Assembly (NCBI RefSeq): GCF_040784935.1 | Contig: NZ_CP160680.1 | Location: 3,876,501 to 3,940,500, forward strand | DNA: 64,000 nt | Source of the DNA: Lewinella sp. LCG006 | GTDB taxonomy: Bacteria > Bacteroidota > Bacteroidia > Chitinophagales > Saprospiraceae | Direction: 5' to 3' | Part shown: positions 1 through 8,324 of the stretch, piece after piece | Layout of the letters: each line of letters starts with the position of its first letter | Numbering within the stretch: position 1 is the stretch's first letter | Notes under the pieces: generated by a model | Databases searched by the model: none | The model's input: only the letters and a program-made list of their open reading frames with translations | Told to the model about the DNA's origin: nothing | Position numbers and translations under genes: made by a program

Positions 1-380
1 TTCCTTCCATGGTGATCCATTCCGCGGCCGAATTAACACTTTTTTTACCCTTGCCAGAACGGGAAGAAAGAAAGATCTTTTTGAGGTGTTCTGAAAAAGA
101 ACCCGCTGATATGGAGGATCGTGATGAAGCGCGTAATGCTACTTATGCGTATCGATTATCCTGTTATAAAGAACAGATAAAAGTAGCTATTGATGACCAA
201 GCTGTGGAGTACGTTGTTAAAGTATATATTCACCCTCATGATGCAGAGCCGGGCTTGCAATATTTTTTCCCCAACCTGGATTTGTTACCTGGAGAACATC
301 AGATTATCATTCAGCACCTTGCTATTGAGGGAGCGCAAGAAAAAACAGATCGTATTCCATTTATTTACCTGCCTAAGTAA
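1..380 (+). CDS. hypothetical protein, C-terminal part (cut by window edge)
   Basis: The frame is open from the left edge to a TAA at 378-380. The first in-frame ATG is at 9, but no stop precedes it, so the gene probably starts outside the window. The visible ~123 residues are soluble-looking and rich in charged residues. They alternate short beta-like stretches (YVVKVYIH, HQIIIQHLAI) and end in IPFIYLPK, with no membrane segment. I do not recognise the family. A 96-base AT-rich gap separates it from the next gene on the same strand, so co-transcription is possible. A complete small gene starting at 9 is the alternative. Confidence 0.5.
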   Translation, partial: PSMVIHSAAELTLFLPLPEREERKIFLRCSEKEPADMEDRDEARNATYAYRLSCYKEQIKVAIDDQAVEYVVKVYIHPHDAEPGLQYFFPNLDLLPGEHQIIIQHLAIEGAQEKTDRIPFIYLPK

Positions 381-476
381 TAGTCGCTTATTAGGTTTAA
401 ATAATTTGTTAATCCTTGTTTTACTAAACATATTTTCCTAAATTTATTTTCAATTTTTCTCGCGACTAAATTGGGG

Positions 477-887
477 ATGAAAGATTTTTTTCTACAACGA
501 CTCTTGCAGCGTCTGGAAAAAGACGGTAATGACGACCTGGCCCTCATCATGGAGTTTGGGGCTAACAGTTATTCTACCCAAGAATTAAGTAATATTCTGC
601 AGCAGGTAGGTGACCAAAAGGAAATAGCCGGCCGTTGGCAGCATCGCTTGTTTTTAGTCGGTTTTAGTGTTTCCTTCTGGATTGCTACCTCCTTTATCGC
701 CGCCGCTTGTCAGGCGCAATTAATAAGTTTTCTCCTCCTCGCCATGGTACCTGTTTCTTTGCTGTTAGCCCTTGGTGGGCATTTTTATTTACGGCGTAGG
801 TTTCCTGCTTATCGGAATATCCATCTGGTAGCTTCGATTATACAACAAGAATTGGATCGGCGTAAAAAAGACGCATCTATTTTCTAA
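477..887 (+). CDS. small two-segment membrane protein, unknown function
   Basis: This encodes 136 residues from the ATG at 477. A TTG two codons earlier is in frame but less likely. Residues ~1-50 are charged and helical (RLLQRLEKDGND, ELSNILQQVGD). Two hydrophobic segments follow at ~60-80 and ~85-103 with a very short loop between them, then a basic tail (YLRRRFP, ELDRRKKD). The pattern is a cytoplasmic N-terminal helix bundle with a membrane hairpin. The stop lies 26 bases before the M20 amidohydrolase start, so the two may share a transcript. I do not recognise the family. Confidence 0.6.
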   Translation: MKDFFLQRLLQRLEKDGNDDLALIMEFGANSYSTQELSNILQQVGDQKEIAGRWQHRLFLVGFSVSFWIATSFIAAACQAQLISFLLLAMVPVSLLLALGGHFYLRRRFPAYRNIHLVASIIQQELDRRKKDASIF

Positions 888-913
888 CTTGTCAGGAAAT
901 AATCTTGACTAGT

Positions 914-2212
914 ATGAAAAATCTTTTAGCAATAGGCTTTTGCCTGTTTGCATTCACACTCCTAGGCCAGGGCGAATTCCAGGCACTTGTACACGAGCAG
1001 GCTGCTCAATTAGAAGAAAAGGTAATTGAATGGCGCCGTTATCTGCACGAGCACCCCGAATTGAGTAATCGGGAATTTGAAACAGCAGCGATGGTGGCTA
1101 AGCATCTTACTAGCTTGGGGATGGAGGTACGCACCAAGGTGGGCCTCACTGGTGTGGTAGGAATTCTTCGGGGCGGTAAGCCCGGAAAAACAGTCGCATT
1201 GCGTGCGGATATGGACGCCCTTCCCGTCACCGAGCGCGTCGATGTCCCTTTTGCAAGTAAAGTAAGAACGACTTTTTTAGGCCAGGAAACGGGGGTGATG
1301 CACGCCTGTGGCCACGATACCCACGTAGCCATGCTGATGGGTGCTGCTGAAATTTTGGCAGGCATGAAAGCGGAGGTACCGGGTACGGTGGTCTTTATCT
1401 TCCAACCAGCAGAAGAGGGTGCTCCTCCGGGAGAAGAGGGAGGCGCAGAGCTGATGGTGAAAGAAGGGGTACTGAAAGATCCTGCGGTGGATGCTATTTT
1501 TGGTATTCATATCAACTCAGAGACGCCCGTAGGCGAAGTGAGATTTAAACCTGGTGGTGCACTGGCGGCCGTCAATCGTATGGTCATCCGCGTAAAGGGT
1601 AAACAAACCCACGGTTCTACTCCTTGGACGGGCGTTGACCCCGTGACCATCTCTGCTCAAATTATTCTAGGCTTACAAACGATTGTGAGCCGCCAAACGG
1701 AATTGACCAAAGAGGCTGCTGTCATCAGTATCGGTAAAATCACGGGTGGGGTGCGCAGCAATATTATTCCGGAAGAAGTAGAAATGATCGGCACCATCCG
1801 CACCCTGGATCCAGAAATGCAACGAGAAATCCACGAACGTATTCGTCGCACCGTCACCCATATCGCCGAAGCATCCGGTGCCACGGCCGAGGTAGAGATA
1901 GAAAGAGGCTATCCTGTTACGTACAATGATCCAGAGTTGACGAGCATGATGGGCAAAACCATGCAGGCCGTTGCAGGGGTAGATAATGTGATTTTGACGC
2001 GGGCACGCACGGGCGCCGAAGATTTTTCTTTTTACGCGGAGGAAATTCCTGGCCTTTTTGTTTTCCTTGGCGGAATGCCTGCTGGGCAAGATCCTTCCCA
2101 GGCGGCACCACACCACACGCCCGATTTCTACATTGATGAATCAGGATTACAGTTAGGTGTGGAGCTTTACGCTAATTTTGCACTCGACTATTTACTGTTG
2201 ACTAAGGAGTAA
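914..2212 (+). CDS. secreted M20-family amidohydrolase (amino-acid/peptide deacylase)
   Basis: The product (432 residues from the ATG at 914; a TTG at 905 is in frame upstream) belongs to the metallo-amidohydrolase branch of peptidase family M20, which removes acyl groups from N-acyl amino acids or hippurate-like substrates using metal ions. Visible signatures are RADMDALPV, the metal-binding ACGHDTH near residue 130, the FQPAEEG motif near 160, and a C-terminal GAEDFSF segment. The inserted lid domain lies in the middle. A hydrophobic N-terminus (NLLAIGFCLFAFTLLGQG) looks like a signal peptide, so the enzyme is probably periplasmic or exported. The length fits the family. The exact substrate cannot be read from sequence. 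Confidence 0.9.
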   Translation: MKNLLAIGFCLFAFTLLGQGEFQALVHEQAAQLEEKVIEWRRYLHEHPELSNREFETAAMVAKHLTSLGMEVRTKVGLTGVVGILRGGKPGKTVALRADMDALPVTERVDVPFASKVRTTFLGQETGVMHACGHDTHVAMLMGAAEILAGMKAEVPGTVVFIFQPAEEGAPPGEEGGAELMVKEGVLKDPAVDAIFGIHINSETPVGEVRFKPGGALAAVNRMVIRVKGKQTHGSTPWTGVDPVTISAQIILGLQTIVSRQTELTKEAAVISIGKITGGVRSNIIPEEVEMIGTIRTLDPEMQREIHERIRRTVTHIAEASGATAEVEIERGYPVTYNDPELTSMMGKTMQAVAGVDNVILTRARTGAEDFSFYAEEIPGLFVFLGGMPAGQDPSQAAPHHTPDFYIDESGLQLGVELYANFALDYLLLTKE

Positions 2213-2290
2213 ATTCTATCGGAAAAATAAGGCCTTTAGGCGGATCAATTTGCCCTTATGGCCTTACTTTTTCATCTTGAAGGTTATTAA

Positions 2291-2326
2291 AACTGGCCTT
2301 TCGGCTAAAATGTCGAAAGGCCAGTT
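2291..2326. repeat. perfect 13-bp inverted repeat hairpin
   Basis: AACTGGCCTTTCG at 2291-2303 pairs perfectly with 2314-2326 across a 10-base loop, in the gap between the M20 gene and the EI24-like gene. No T-run follows on the + strand; on the - strand it is followed by TTTTAATAA. It may terminate the M20 transcript despite the missing T-run, or act as an RNA stability element. A weaker AAGGCC/GGCCTT pair precedes it. Confidence 0.6.
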
Positions 2327-2358
2327 GAGATTGTAAAACATTTTACAAGCGTTTCACC

Positions 2359-3105
2359 ATGCAAAGTTTTCTAACCGGAGCGACCTCCTACCTGAAAGGA
2401 CTTCAACTTATCGCCAAGCACCGTCTTTGGCTCTATTTCTGGATGCCGGTATTGCTGAGTCTGGTATTTGGGGTACTGGTGTTGCAAACCGCTTGGGGAG
2501 TAAGTGATGACCTTGGTGGATGGTTGATTTCTTTTTATCCTTTTGAATGGGGAAAAAACACCTTCGAGAAAATTGCTACCGTAACGGGAGGTGTGAGCTT
2601 GGTTGCATTTACGTTGCTAATCTTTAGATATATCATCATGGCGGTAGCAGCGCCATTTATGAGTATTTTATCAGAGCGGTTAGAGCAAAAGATGTATCCT
2701 CATCTGCCAAAGACAAATTTCAGTTTACCTAAAATGCTAAGTGACCTCATACGAGGAGTGAGGATCGCATTGCGTAATGTCATTCGGGAGGTTGTCATTA
2801 CTTTACTGCTTTTGGTTTTGGGTATTATTTTGCCGATCATAAGTCCGCTGGTGCCCATTATGATTATTCTGGTACAAGCCTATTATGCAGGATTTGGCAA
2901 TTTTGATTATACCCTGGAGCGGCGCATGGGGGTGAGGGAAAGTGTTCGTTTTGTAAAAAATAATCGGACCCTCGCTATTGGCAATGGGATTGTTTTCGTC
3001 GTCTTGTTGATGACGATAGTAGGTTTTCTTTTTGCTTTGCCATTGGGCACAGCTGCGGGAGCCGTAGTTACTTTGGAAAAGTTAGAGGGGAATCCTGAAA
3101 ACTAA
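2359..3105 (+). CDS. EI24/CysZ-like integral membrane protein
   Basis: This is a 248-residue membrane protein with at least four long hydrophobic segments (about residues 22-45, 78-102, 145-175 and 205-232) and the EI24-family layout. That layout has an N-terminal FLTGATSYLKGL motif, the AAPFMSILSERLEQKMYP segment after the second helix, and NFDYTLERRMGVRESVRFVKNNR near residue 180-200. EI24/CysZ proteins include a proteobacterial sulfate permease, but most Bacteroidetes members have no proven substrate. The start is the ATG at 2359, 33 bases after a strong hairpin. Its last 4 bases overlap the end of the convergent histidine kinase gene. Confidence 0.8.
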   Translation: MQSFLTGATSYLKGLQLIAKHRLWLYFWMPVLLSLVFGVLVLQTAWGVSDDLGGWLISFYPFEWGKNTFEKIATVTGGVSLVAFTLLIFRYIIMAVAAPFMSILSERLEQKMYPHLPKTNFSLPKMLSDLIRGVRIALRNVIREVVITLLLLVLGIILPIISPLVPIMIILVQAYYAGFGNFDYTLERRMGVRESVRFVKNNRTLAIGNGIVFVVLLMTIVGFLFALPLGTAAGAVVTLEKLEGNPEN

Positions 3106-4430
3106 AAGGTAGGGGGGTGTAGTGAGAATGAAAAAGTAGTACCGTAACCGAGACCTTTGGAGTTGACACTGATTTCGCCGCCATGTTTTTCGATAATCCG
3201 GCGACAAAGACTCAACCCCAAGCCGTTTCCTTCAAAATCTTCTTTATTATTCAAACGGGTAAATAACTTGAAAATACTATCGGCATATTGAGGCTCTATT
3301 CCGATGCCATTGTCTTGGAACTTAAAATGATATAGCTCTCCTATTTTTGTGAAAGTCAAACTAATCGACGGAGCATGATTTGGTCGGTGGAATTTGATCG
3401 CATTGGCAATCAGGTTTTGAAAGAATTGAGCCAGTAAGGTTTCAAAACCAGCGACAATAGGAAGATAAGGATAGCAAATGGTCGCTTGGGTATCTGCGAT
3501 TACTACAGAAAGATTTCTTTTTACATTTTCCAATACACTATTTAAGTCTACTGCCGTTAAATCATGGTTCGTATCACTAATCTTTGCATAATCCAATAAG
3601 CCATTTAGAAGTTGTTCCATTCTACGAGCAGCATCGATGGCGAAGTCAAGGTACTCCTCTGTTTCTTCTTTTGGTATATGCTCTTTTCGCCGTTTGATTA
3701 AACTCAAAAAGCTGGCAATGGTACGTACTGGTTCTTTAAGATCATGAGAAGCTGCATGGGCATATTGTTCCAAATCTTTATTGGATCTGCGTAAATCCAG
3801 GACCAATCTTCGGAGCTTACTGGTTCGGCTTTCCACCAGTTCTTCCAACTTTAATCGGTATTGATGAAGCTTTTCTTGGGCTTGCGCATGGCTTATCCTG
3901 CTGGCAGACATGGCTGCTACGGTTTCCAGAAGATACAAATCGTCGTTGGTGAAAAAATTGCGTTCCGGGTGTTCAGAATCAATAACGCCAATAACTTTCC
4001 CGTCGAGGATGATCGGGACAGCCAATTCAGAAAAACGCAAAGCATCATCAAAAATATACCGAGAATCAGTGCTGGTATCTTTGATGATAATAGACTTTCC
4101 ACTTTGCGCAACGTACCCTACAATACCTTTACCAAAAGGGATCTCCAGGCAATTGATAATTTCGTGTGCTGCCGGATTTTTTTCGCCGTGAGCAGCCTTC
4201 TGTACCAGTACCTGTCGGTCTTCATCTAAGAGATAAACCACACAATCAACAAAGCCAAGTTTAGCAATTACATTGGTCGTAATAGACCAGATGATTTCTT
4301 CAACAGTGTTTTGGCGTAATAAAGAAGTTGCAAAATTGTTGATAATCGTTAAGTGTCGCTCCTTTTTTCGCAGGAACGCTAATTGATGCTGAAGCGCAGT
4401 ATTCGATTGATTATCAGAATGCTCTTCCAA
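3102..4430 (-). CDS. GAF-domain sensor histidine kinase
   Basis: This is a 442-residue kinase without membrane segments, so it is cytoplasmic. A GAF sensory domain covers about residues 28-190 (VGYVAQSGKSIIIKD, GKVIGVIDSEHPE). A coiled coil follows (LEELVESRTSKLRRLV), then a HisKA dimerisation domain with the phospho-acceptor His in SHDLKEP at about residue 229, and an HATPase_c domain with N box LIANAIKFH, G1 box DNGIGIEP and G2 box GNGLGLSLCRRI. No response regulator is adjacent, so it is an orphan sensor whose partner lies elsewhere. It is convergent with the EI24-like gene and overlaps it by 4 bases. Confidence 0.92.
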   Translation of the reverse strand: MEEHSDNQSNTALQHQLAFLRKKERHLTIINNFATSLLRQNTVEEIIWSITTNVIAKLGFVDCVVYLLDEDRQVLVQKAAHGEKNPAAHEIINCLEIPFGKGIVGYVAQSGKSIIIKDTSTDSRYIFDDALRFSELAVPIILDGKVIGVIDSEHPERNFFTNDDLYLLETVAAMSASRISHAQAQEKLHQYRLKLEELVESRTSKLRRLVLDLRRSNKDLEQYAHAASHDLKEPVRTIASFLSLIKRRKEHIPKEETEEYLDFAIDAARRMEQLLNGLLDYAKISDTNHDLTAVDLNSVLENVKRNLSVVIADTQATICYPYLPIVAGFETLLAQFFQNLIANAIKFHRPNHAPSISLTFTKIGELYHFKFQDNGIGIEPQYADSIFKLFTRLNNKEDFEGNGLGLSLCRRIIEKHGGEISVNSKGLGYGTTFSFSLHPPTF

Positions 4431-4512
4431 TTGCTTGTGGTGTTTAACGTTAGTACTATATACGTGAAGTTAAGAAAAGTAATGCTTAATATTTTTTTCT
4501 ATCTATGAAAAT

Positions 4513-4542
4513 AGCCGATCTAACCAGAAGGTTAAATCGGCT
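4513..4542 (-). terminator. hairpin terminator downstream of arsM
   Basis: AGCCGAT plus TAACC (4513-4525) pairs with GGTTA plus ATCGGCT (4530-4542) around an AGAA loop, with one internal mismatch. On the - strand it is followed by ATTTTC, and on the + strand by GTTTTATC, so it could work in both directions. It lies 85 bases past the arsM stop and in front of the kinase start. Confidence 0.6.
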
Positions 4543-4626
4543 GTTTTATCAGATAAATGCAGTCTCTATCGTAAGGTGAATTCATTGATTTACCAGAAAA
4601 TAGGACATCATTTAGCAATGAACGCT

Positions 4627-5496
4627 TTATTTCTCGCCATAAACAGTAATACTGTAGATGCCGAAATCTTTGCTGAAGGCAGCTATTTCAGTAGCATTCA
4701 GGTGGTGAGCAAGCACTTCTTCCGGGAGGACAATTGGTTTCTTTTTCTGTACTTGCAAGTGCTTAAAGCCTTGTTGACGAAGTAAACCCAGATAGTCTTC
4801 GTATTGAATCGCACCAGCAACACATCCCGCATACATTTCTGCATCCTTTTGAAGTGCTGGAGGTAAATCCCCTTCCAATACAATGTCGGAAATACTAAAA
4901 TGACCACCGGTCTTGAGGATACGGTGCGTTTCCGCAAAGGCCTTTGTTTTATTGGGCACTAGGTTGAAAACACAGTTGCTGACGACCACATCAGCTGTTT
5001 CCGCAGGCAGTGGAATGCTCTCAATGTCCCCTTTTATAAAAGACACATTGTTGTACCCCAGGGCAAGGGTGTTTTTTCTAGCTTTCATCAGCATGTCATC
5101 CGTAAAATCTACGCCAATCACTTGTCCGCTTGGCCCTGTTTCGGAGCGTGCTACAAAGCAGTCGTTACCCGCTCCTGACCCCAAATCGACGACTACATCT
5201 CCTGCTTTGATCTTGGCAAACTCCGTGGGCAGGCCACATCCCAACTTCAGGTCGGCATCGGGGGCATAACCCGCTAGTTCGTCGTACTCATCGGCCATGA
5301 TGCTGTAGTCCATGGTTTGGTCGCCGCAGCAACCGCCACCAGCTGCCCGGCGCGCGATAGCACCATACTTTTCTTGTACCAGTGCCTTGAGTTCTGTAGC
5401 CGATTTGTTGGTGTTGTCCTCCGTGCAGCAATCACTGGCACAGCAGTTGTTATCGGCGAGCGGTAGGCTGGCCGTGGTTTCATGCTTGTTTTCCAT
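4627..5496 (-). CDS. arsM: arsenite S-adenosylmethionine methyltransferase
   Basis: ArsM methylates As(III) to mono-, di- and trimethylarsenicals using SAM and a thiol reductant. The protein has 289 residues. It contains the SAM-binding VVDLGSGAGND motif at ~102-112, then GVDFTDDML and the post-motif NCVFNLVPNK. The cysteines expected for arsenic binding are present: C87 in LGCGLP, C175 in SNCVFN and C225 in AGCVAG. An unusually cysteine-rich N-terminus carries C18/C19, C23/C24 and C56/C57, which may bind extra metalloid. The gene follows arsR by 21 bases in the same direction, so the two form an arsenic-responsive operon. Confidence 0.93.
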   Translation of the reverse strand: MENKHETTASLPLADNNCCASDCCTEDNTNKSATELKALVQEKYGAIARRAAGGGCCGDQTMDYSIMADEYDELAGYAPDADLKLGCGLPTEFAKIKAGDVVVDLGSGAGNDCFVARSETGPSGQVIGVDFTDDMLMKARKNTLALGYNNVSFIKGDIESIPLPAETADVVVSNCVFNLVPNKTKAFAETHRILKTGGHFSISDIVLEGDLPPALQKDAEMYAGCVAGAIQYEDYLGLLRQQGFKHLQVQKKKPIVLPEEVLAHHLNATEIAAFSKDFGIYSITVYGEK

Positions 5497-5517
5497 TGTT
5501 AATGGTATTGTGCTGTT

Positions 5518-5844
5518 CTAACAGCAGGTTGGTGTGAGAATATTGCTAATGAATTGATGTAAAAGTGGACTCATCTTTTCAAGGTACTCCACATTAAGGC
5601 AATAACAGGATTTTACGCCCTCTACTTCTCCCTTGATCAAGCCCGCTTCTTTCAAGGCTTTTAGATGTTGGGAAACGGTAGCTTGAGACAAAGGCATTAC
5701 TTCGACGATCTCGCCACAGATACAACTTTGTTTTTGTGCTAAGGTCTGTAAAATCGCAATCCGTGCCGGATGGCCCATTGCTTTCGCTAAAGCCGCCAAT
5801 GCTTGTACCTCTTCCGGAAAGACATCTGATTTGTTAATTGCCAT
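5518..5844 (-). CDS. arsR: ArsR/SmtB-family metalloregulator
   Basis: The product is a 108-residue winged-helix repressor. I start it at the ATG ending at 5844; a TTG 21 bases upstream lies inside the promoter -7 box and is unlikely. The HTH is at about residues 52-72 ([18 protein letters not shown]). C41 and C43 in SCICGEI match the position of the classical ArsR As(III)-binding cysteines. C80, C82 and a C-terminal C107-C108 pair give other possible metalloid sites. In this family, binding of As(III)/Sb(III) releases the repressor from its operator. It is the first gene of the arsR-arsM operon and most likely represses its own promoter. Confidence 0.92.
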   Translation of the reverse strand: MAINKSDVFPEEVQALAALAKAMGHPARIAILQTLAQKQSCICGEIVEVMPLSQATVSQHLKALKEAGLIKGEVEGVKSCYCLNVEYLEKMSPLLHQFISNILTPTCC

Positions 5845-5858
5845 TTGTTTTATTTTAT

Positions 5859-5893
5859 ATCGCAAATATACGATTAATCATTGTGCTTGTCAA
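5859..5893 (-). promoter_or_regulatory. arsR promoter with candidate ArsR operator
   Basis: Reading the - strand, TTGACA begins at 5893. After TTG come exactly 20 bases and then TATATTTG (5870-5863), a full Bacteroidetes -33/-7 promoter. The short inverted repeat ATCG (5859-5862) / CGAT (5871-5874) brackets the -7 box and is a candidate operator for autorepression. The promoter match is visible; operator function is inferred. Confidence 0.7.
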
Positions 5894-5962
5894 TACTTCC
5901 TCAAAAAAAATCTTTGATCAAACCCTGACAATCCTTCTGCGCTAGACCTCCGTTGAAAATTT

Positions 5963-5970
5963 TACCTTTG
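5963..5970 (+). promoter_or_regulatory. -7 box TACCTTTG upstream of hemL
   Basis: This is a perfect match to the Bacteroidetes -7 consensus TAnnTTTG, 21 bases before the hemL ATG. It would leave a very short leader. No clear -33 TTG is seen at the expected distance. Confidence 0.5.
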
Positions 5971-5991
5971 CGGCAGCAAAAAATAGCAAGC

Positions 5992-7302
5992 ATGGAGTTT
6001 ACCAACCGCATTAACCGTTCCGCATCAGCGGCCTTGTTCGAAGAAGCGAAACAATATTTCCCAGGAGGCGTCAATTCACCAGTACGGGCTTTTAAGTCGG
6101 TATCTGGTCCACCGCTGTTTATCCGTGAAGGAAATGGTTGTCGCATGACGGATGAGGACGGCAATACTTTCCTGGATTTTTGCTGTTCTTGGGGCCCGCT
6201 TATACATGGCCACAACAATGATCGCATCCGCGAATTTGTTATAGAAACCCTGAGTAAAGGCACTTCTTTTGGTACACCGAACCGGATGGGCAACCAATTA
6301 GGTAAGCTCATCCTGGAGCACCATTCCTTTATCGAAAAGATTAGATTTGTCAGCTCGGGCACCGAAGCCGTGATGTCGGCTATTCGCCTCGCACGTGGTG
6401 TGACCGGTAAGAACAAGGTCCTCAAATTTGAAGGCTGTTATCATGGGCACGTTGATAGTTTGTTGGTAAAAGCAGGCTCTGGGCTGGCTACTTTTGGTAC
6501 CTCTACCTCTGCTGGTGTCCCTGAATCTTTTGCGCGAGAAACCCTGGTGATTCCTCTTAATGACCGCGATGCACTTGAGCAGACCCTCAGTGAGCACGCG
6601 CACGATATTGCCTGTATCATTGTTGAGCCCGTGCCCGCCAACAATGGCCTGCTGCTACAGGAACAGAGCTTTCTGGAATGCCTTCGGCTCAAAGCCTATA
6701 AGCACAATGTGCTGCTTATTTTCGATGAGGTCATTTCTGGTTTCAGAGTAGGCTTCGAAGGTGCGGCAGGGTATTACGGCATTCAGCCTGATATTATGAC
6801 TTTCGGGAAAATCATTGGCGGCGGATTCCCCGTTGGCGCTTATGCGGCCAGTGCCGACATCATGTCACACATCGCACCCGAGGGACCTGTCTACCAAGCG
6901 GGTACTTTATCGGCCAATCCCGTCGCGATGGCGGGCGGTTACGCTGCTTTAGAGCAATGTCTGGCAGATGGTTTTTACGAAGCCATGGCCAACAAGACCA
7001 CTCATTTCGTAGCGGGCATCCAGGCACATTGCGACAAAAACGGCTATGAAGTCAATATACCTCACATCGGATCTATCTTTTGGGTGGCTTTTAGCCGTGA
7101 GCAAATCCGTGCCGCCAGCGAAATTGATCCGGCCAGTATGGACAAGTTCAAAGTACTTCACCATGAGCTTTTACAACGAGGGGTATATCTCGGGCCTTCC
7201 GGCTATGAGGTAGGCTTCGTCAGCGCTGCTCACACCACAGAAGATCTCGAAGAAGCCAGTGCTCATATTTGTGCAGCACTTGATGTAGTGTTTGGTGGTT
7301 AA
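5992..7302 (+). CDS. hemL: glutamate-1-semialdehyde 2,1-aminomutase
   Basis: HemL converts glutamate-1-semialdehyde to 5-aminolevulinate, the C5-route precursor of heme, with pyridoxal phosphate. The product has 436 residues from the ATG at 5992; an upstream TTG at 5953 overlaps the promoter region and is rejected. The N-terminus FPGGVNSPVRAF is characteristic. SSGTEAVMSAIRLARG binds the cofactor phosphate, FDEVISGFR follows, and the PLP lysine sits in TFGKIIGGGFPVGAY at about residue 272. HAQAGTLS-type family motifs are represented here by YQAGTLSANPVAM. It is a single gene with its own promoter, divergent from arsR. No other heme genes are nearby. Confidence 0.95.
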   Translation: MEFTNRINRSASAALFEEAKQYFPGGVNSPVRAFKSVSGPPLFIREGNGCRMTDEDGNTFLDFCCSWGPLIHGHNNDRIREFVIETLSKGTSFGTPNRMGNQLGKLILEHHSFIEKIRFVSSGTEAVMSAIRLARGVTGKNKVLKFEGCYHGHVDSLLVKAGSGLATFGTSTSAGVPESFARETLVIPLNDRDALEQTLSEHAHDIACIIVEPVPANNGLLLQEQSFLECLRLKAYKHNVLLIFDEVISGFRVGFEGAAGYYGIQPDIMTFGKIIGGGFPVGAYAASADIMSHIAPEGPVYQAGTLSANPVAMAGGYAALEQCLADGFYEAMANKTTHFVAGIQAHCDKNGYEVNIPHIGSIFWVAFSREQIRAASEIDPASMDKFKVLHHELLQRGVYLGPSGYEVGFVSAAHTTEDLEEASAHICAALDVVFGG

Positions 7303-7403
7303 AACAGGCTATTGGTTGGAGCGTTTGATTGTTAGGGGAGTAAGGGGGCCGTTTACGGAAGAGTGTTCAAAATTGTGTGCCATCCCTTCGGCACGTGCAG
7401 ATA

Positions 7404-7432
7404 TGCCTGCCAACAAGCTGGTCTTGCAGGCA
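7404..7432 (-). repeat. CTGCCTGC-family palindrome, copy 1
   Basis: TGCCTGC at 7404-7410 pairs with GCAGGCA at 7426-7432. Read on the - strand, the 30-base unit differs from the copy at 38697-38727 at only about two positions, so these are copies of one interspersed element. Other members are at 43035-43065, 51450-51480 and 51518-51549. Confidence 0.7.
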
Positions 7433-7658
7433 GAGCCTGTCTGCAGCAGATAGGCTGCAGAGGCCACAGATGTTTTTTTGTTACTGGTTATCAGTGTTTT
7501 AGCAATTATTTCGTCACGCACCCATTAATGACCAGTCTCCAGAAGAGGGAAGTCAGAAACGATTTGGATCCGTAAGCCAAAAACCTTTACACTTTTACAC
7601 CCTTACACTTTTCCAACCAACCATCACCCCCCGCAACCTTCAAACTATCCAACCATTA

Positions 7659-7720
7659 TGTAGTAGTCTTGTAGTAGTATTGTAATAGCCAAAATCCATT
7701 GTAGTAGTCTTGATGTAGTA
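7659..7720. repeat. degenerate GTAGTAGTCTT tandem repeat
   Basis: GTAGTAGTCTT occurs at 7660-7670 and 7701-7711, with variants GTAGTAGTATT at 7671-7681 and GATGTAGTA at 7712-7720. No coding frame is implied. Function is unknown. Confidence 0.6.
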
Positions 7721-7847
7721 ATAAATAGTAAAGGTGTCTAAATAAAGAATAATATTGTGCTTGAGCTAGTGCGTGCAAAATACTAAGCTGTAAATCTTTT
7801 TCATCAATTGCTTTTCTTTCATTTGTATGGTGCTTTATTCCTGACGT

Positions 7848-8324
7848 ATGATATTATCAACTATTAGCATCGCCGCTGATTATTGGCCCTTGATTTTAGG
7901 CTTGGCGTTATTGTTGACAGTGATGTTTTTGTACTTAAGGAAAAAGATGATTCAAACAAGGGAAAAGCAAAAAGAGCTGATTGAAAAAATTGCTGCATTA
8001 GAAGAAAAAATAGCTAAGCAATCCGCCGAAATACCTACGGGGAAAAAAAGCGAAATACGCTTGGTTAAAGAGGAAATTGAAAAGGCAATTGATACAAAAC
8101 TGGGTGCTTCCTCCTGGGATATACTCAACCTCCTGATCGAAAATCCATCTACAAGTAACAAGGAGATTGCTGAAAAAGTCTCTTTGAGCGTAGAGGGTGT
8201 AAGTTCGTCCTTGAGAAGAATGTACGTTTCCTTTGGGGTGAAAACCGCTAATAATAAACGAATTGCGCTGGTGATGAAGGCTTTGGAGCTTTCGGAAGTT
8301 CCTATAGATAAGGAACAATCCTGA
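7848..8324 (+). CDS. membrane-anchored LuxR-type HTH protein
   Basis: The protein has 158 residues in three parts. A single membrane segment lies at about 12-30 (YWPLILGLALLLTVMFLYL). A long charged coiled coil covers ~33-75 (KQKELIEKIAALEEKIAKQ). A C-terminal HTH of GerE/LuxR type lies at ~98-150 (LLIENPSTSNKEIAEKVSL, VSSSLRRMYVSFGV, RIALVMKAL). There is no receiver or periplasmic sensor domain. This suggests a regulator held at the membrane, probably as a dimer through the coil. Bacteroidetes often place such coil-HTH modules behind TPR sensor regions; here the module stands alone. It lies 195 bases upstream of the 30-unit adhesin gene, which makes that gene its first candidate target. This is inferred from position only. 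Confidence 0.75.
   Translation: MILSTISIAADYWPLILGLALLLTVMFLYLRKKMIQTREKQKELIEKIAALEEKIAKQSAEIPTGKKSEIRLVKEEIEKAIDTKLGASSWDILNLLIENPSTSNKEIAEKVSLSVEGVSSSLRRMYVSFGVKTANNKRIALVMKALELSEVPIDKEQS

Larger units (their letters stand above)
7303..7847. other. 545-base intergenic gap with short repeats, no gene
   Basis: No convincing gene is seen here. It holds a copy of the CTGCCTGC palindrome family (7404-7432), a second 7-bp hairpin CTGCAGC/GCTGCAG (7441-7460), a run of near-repeats of TTACACTTTT (about 7585-7612), and a tandem GTAGTAGTCTT tract (7659-7720). The last ~100 bases are AT-rich and presumably hold the promoter of the HTH gene, but no clear TAnnTTTG box was found. Confidence 0.6.

Noticed and set aside
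4576-4785. 69-codon plus-strand open frame after the arsM terminator
   Set aside because: It overlaps arsM antisense and has no recognisable product.
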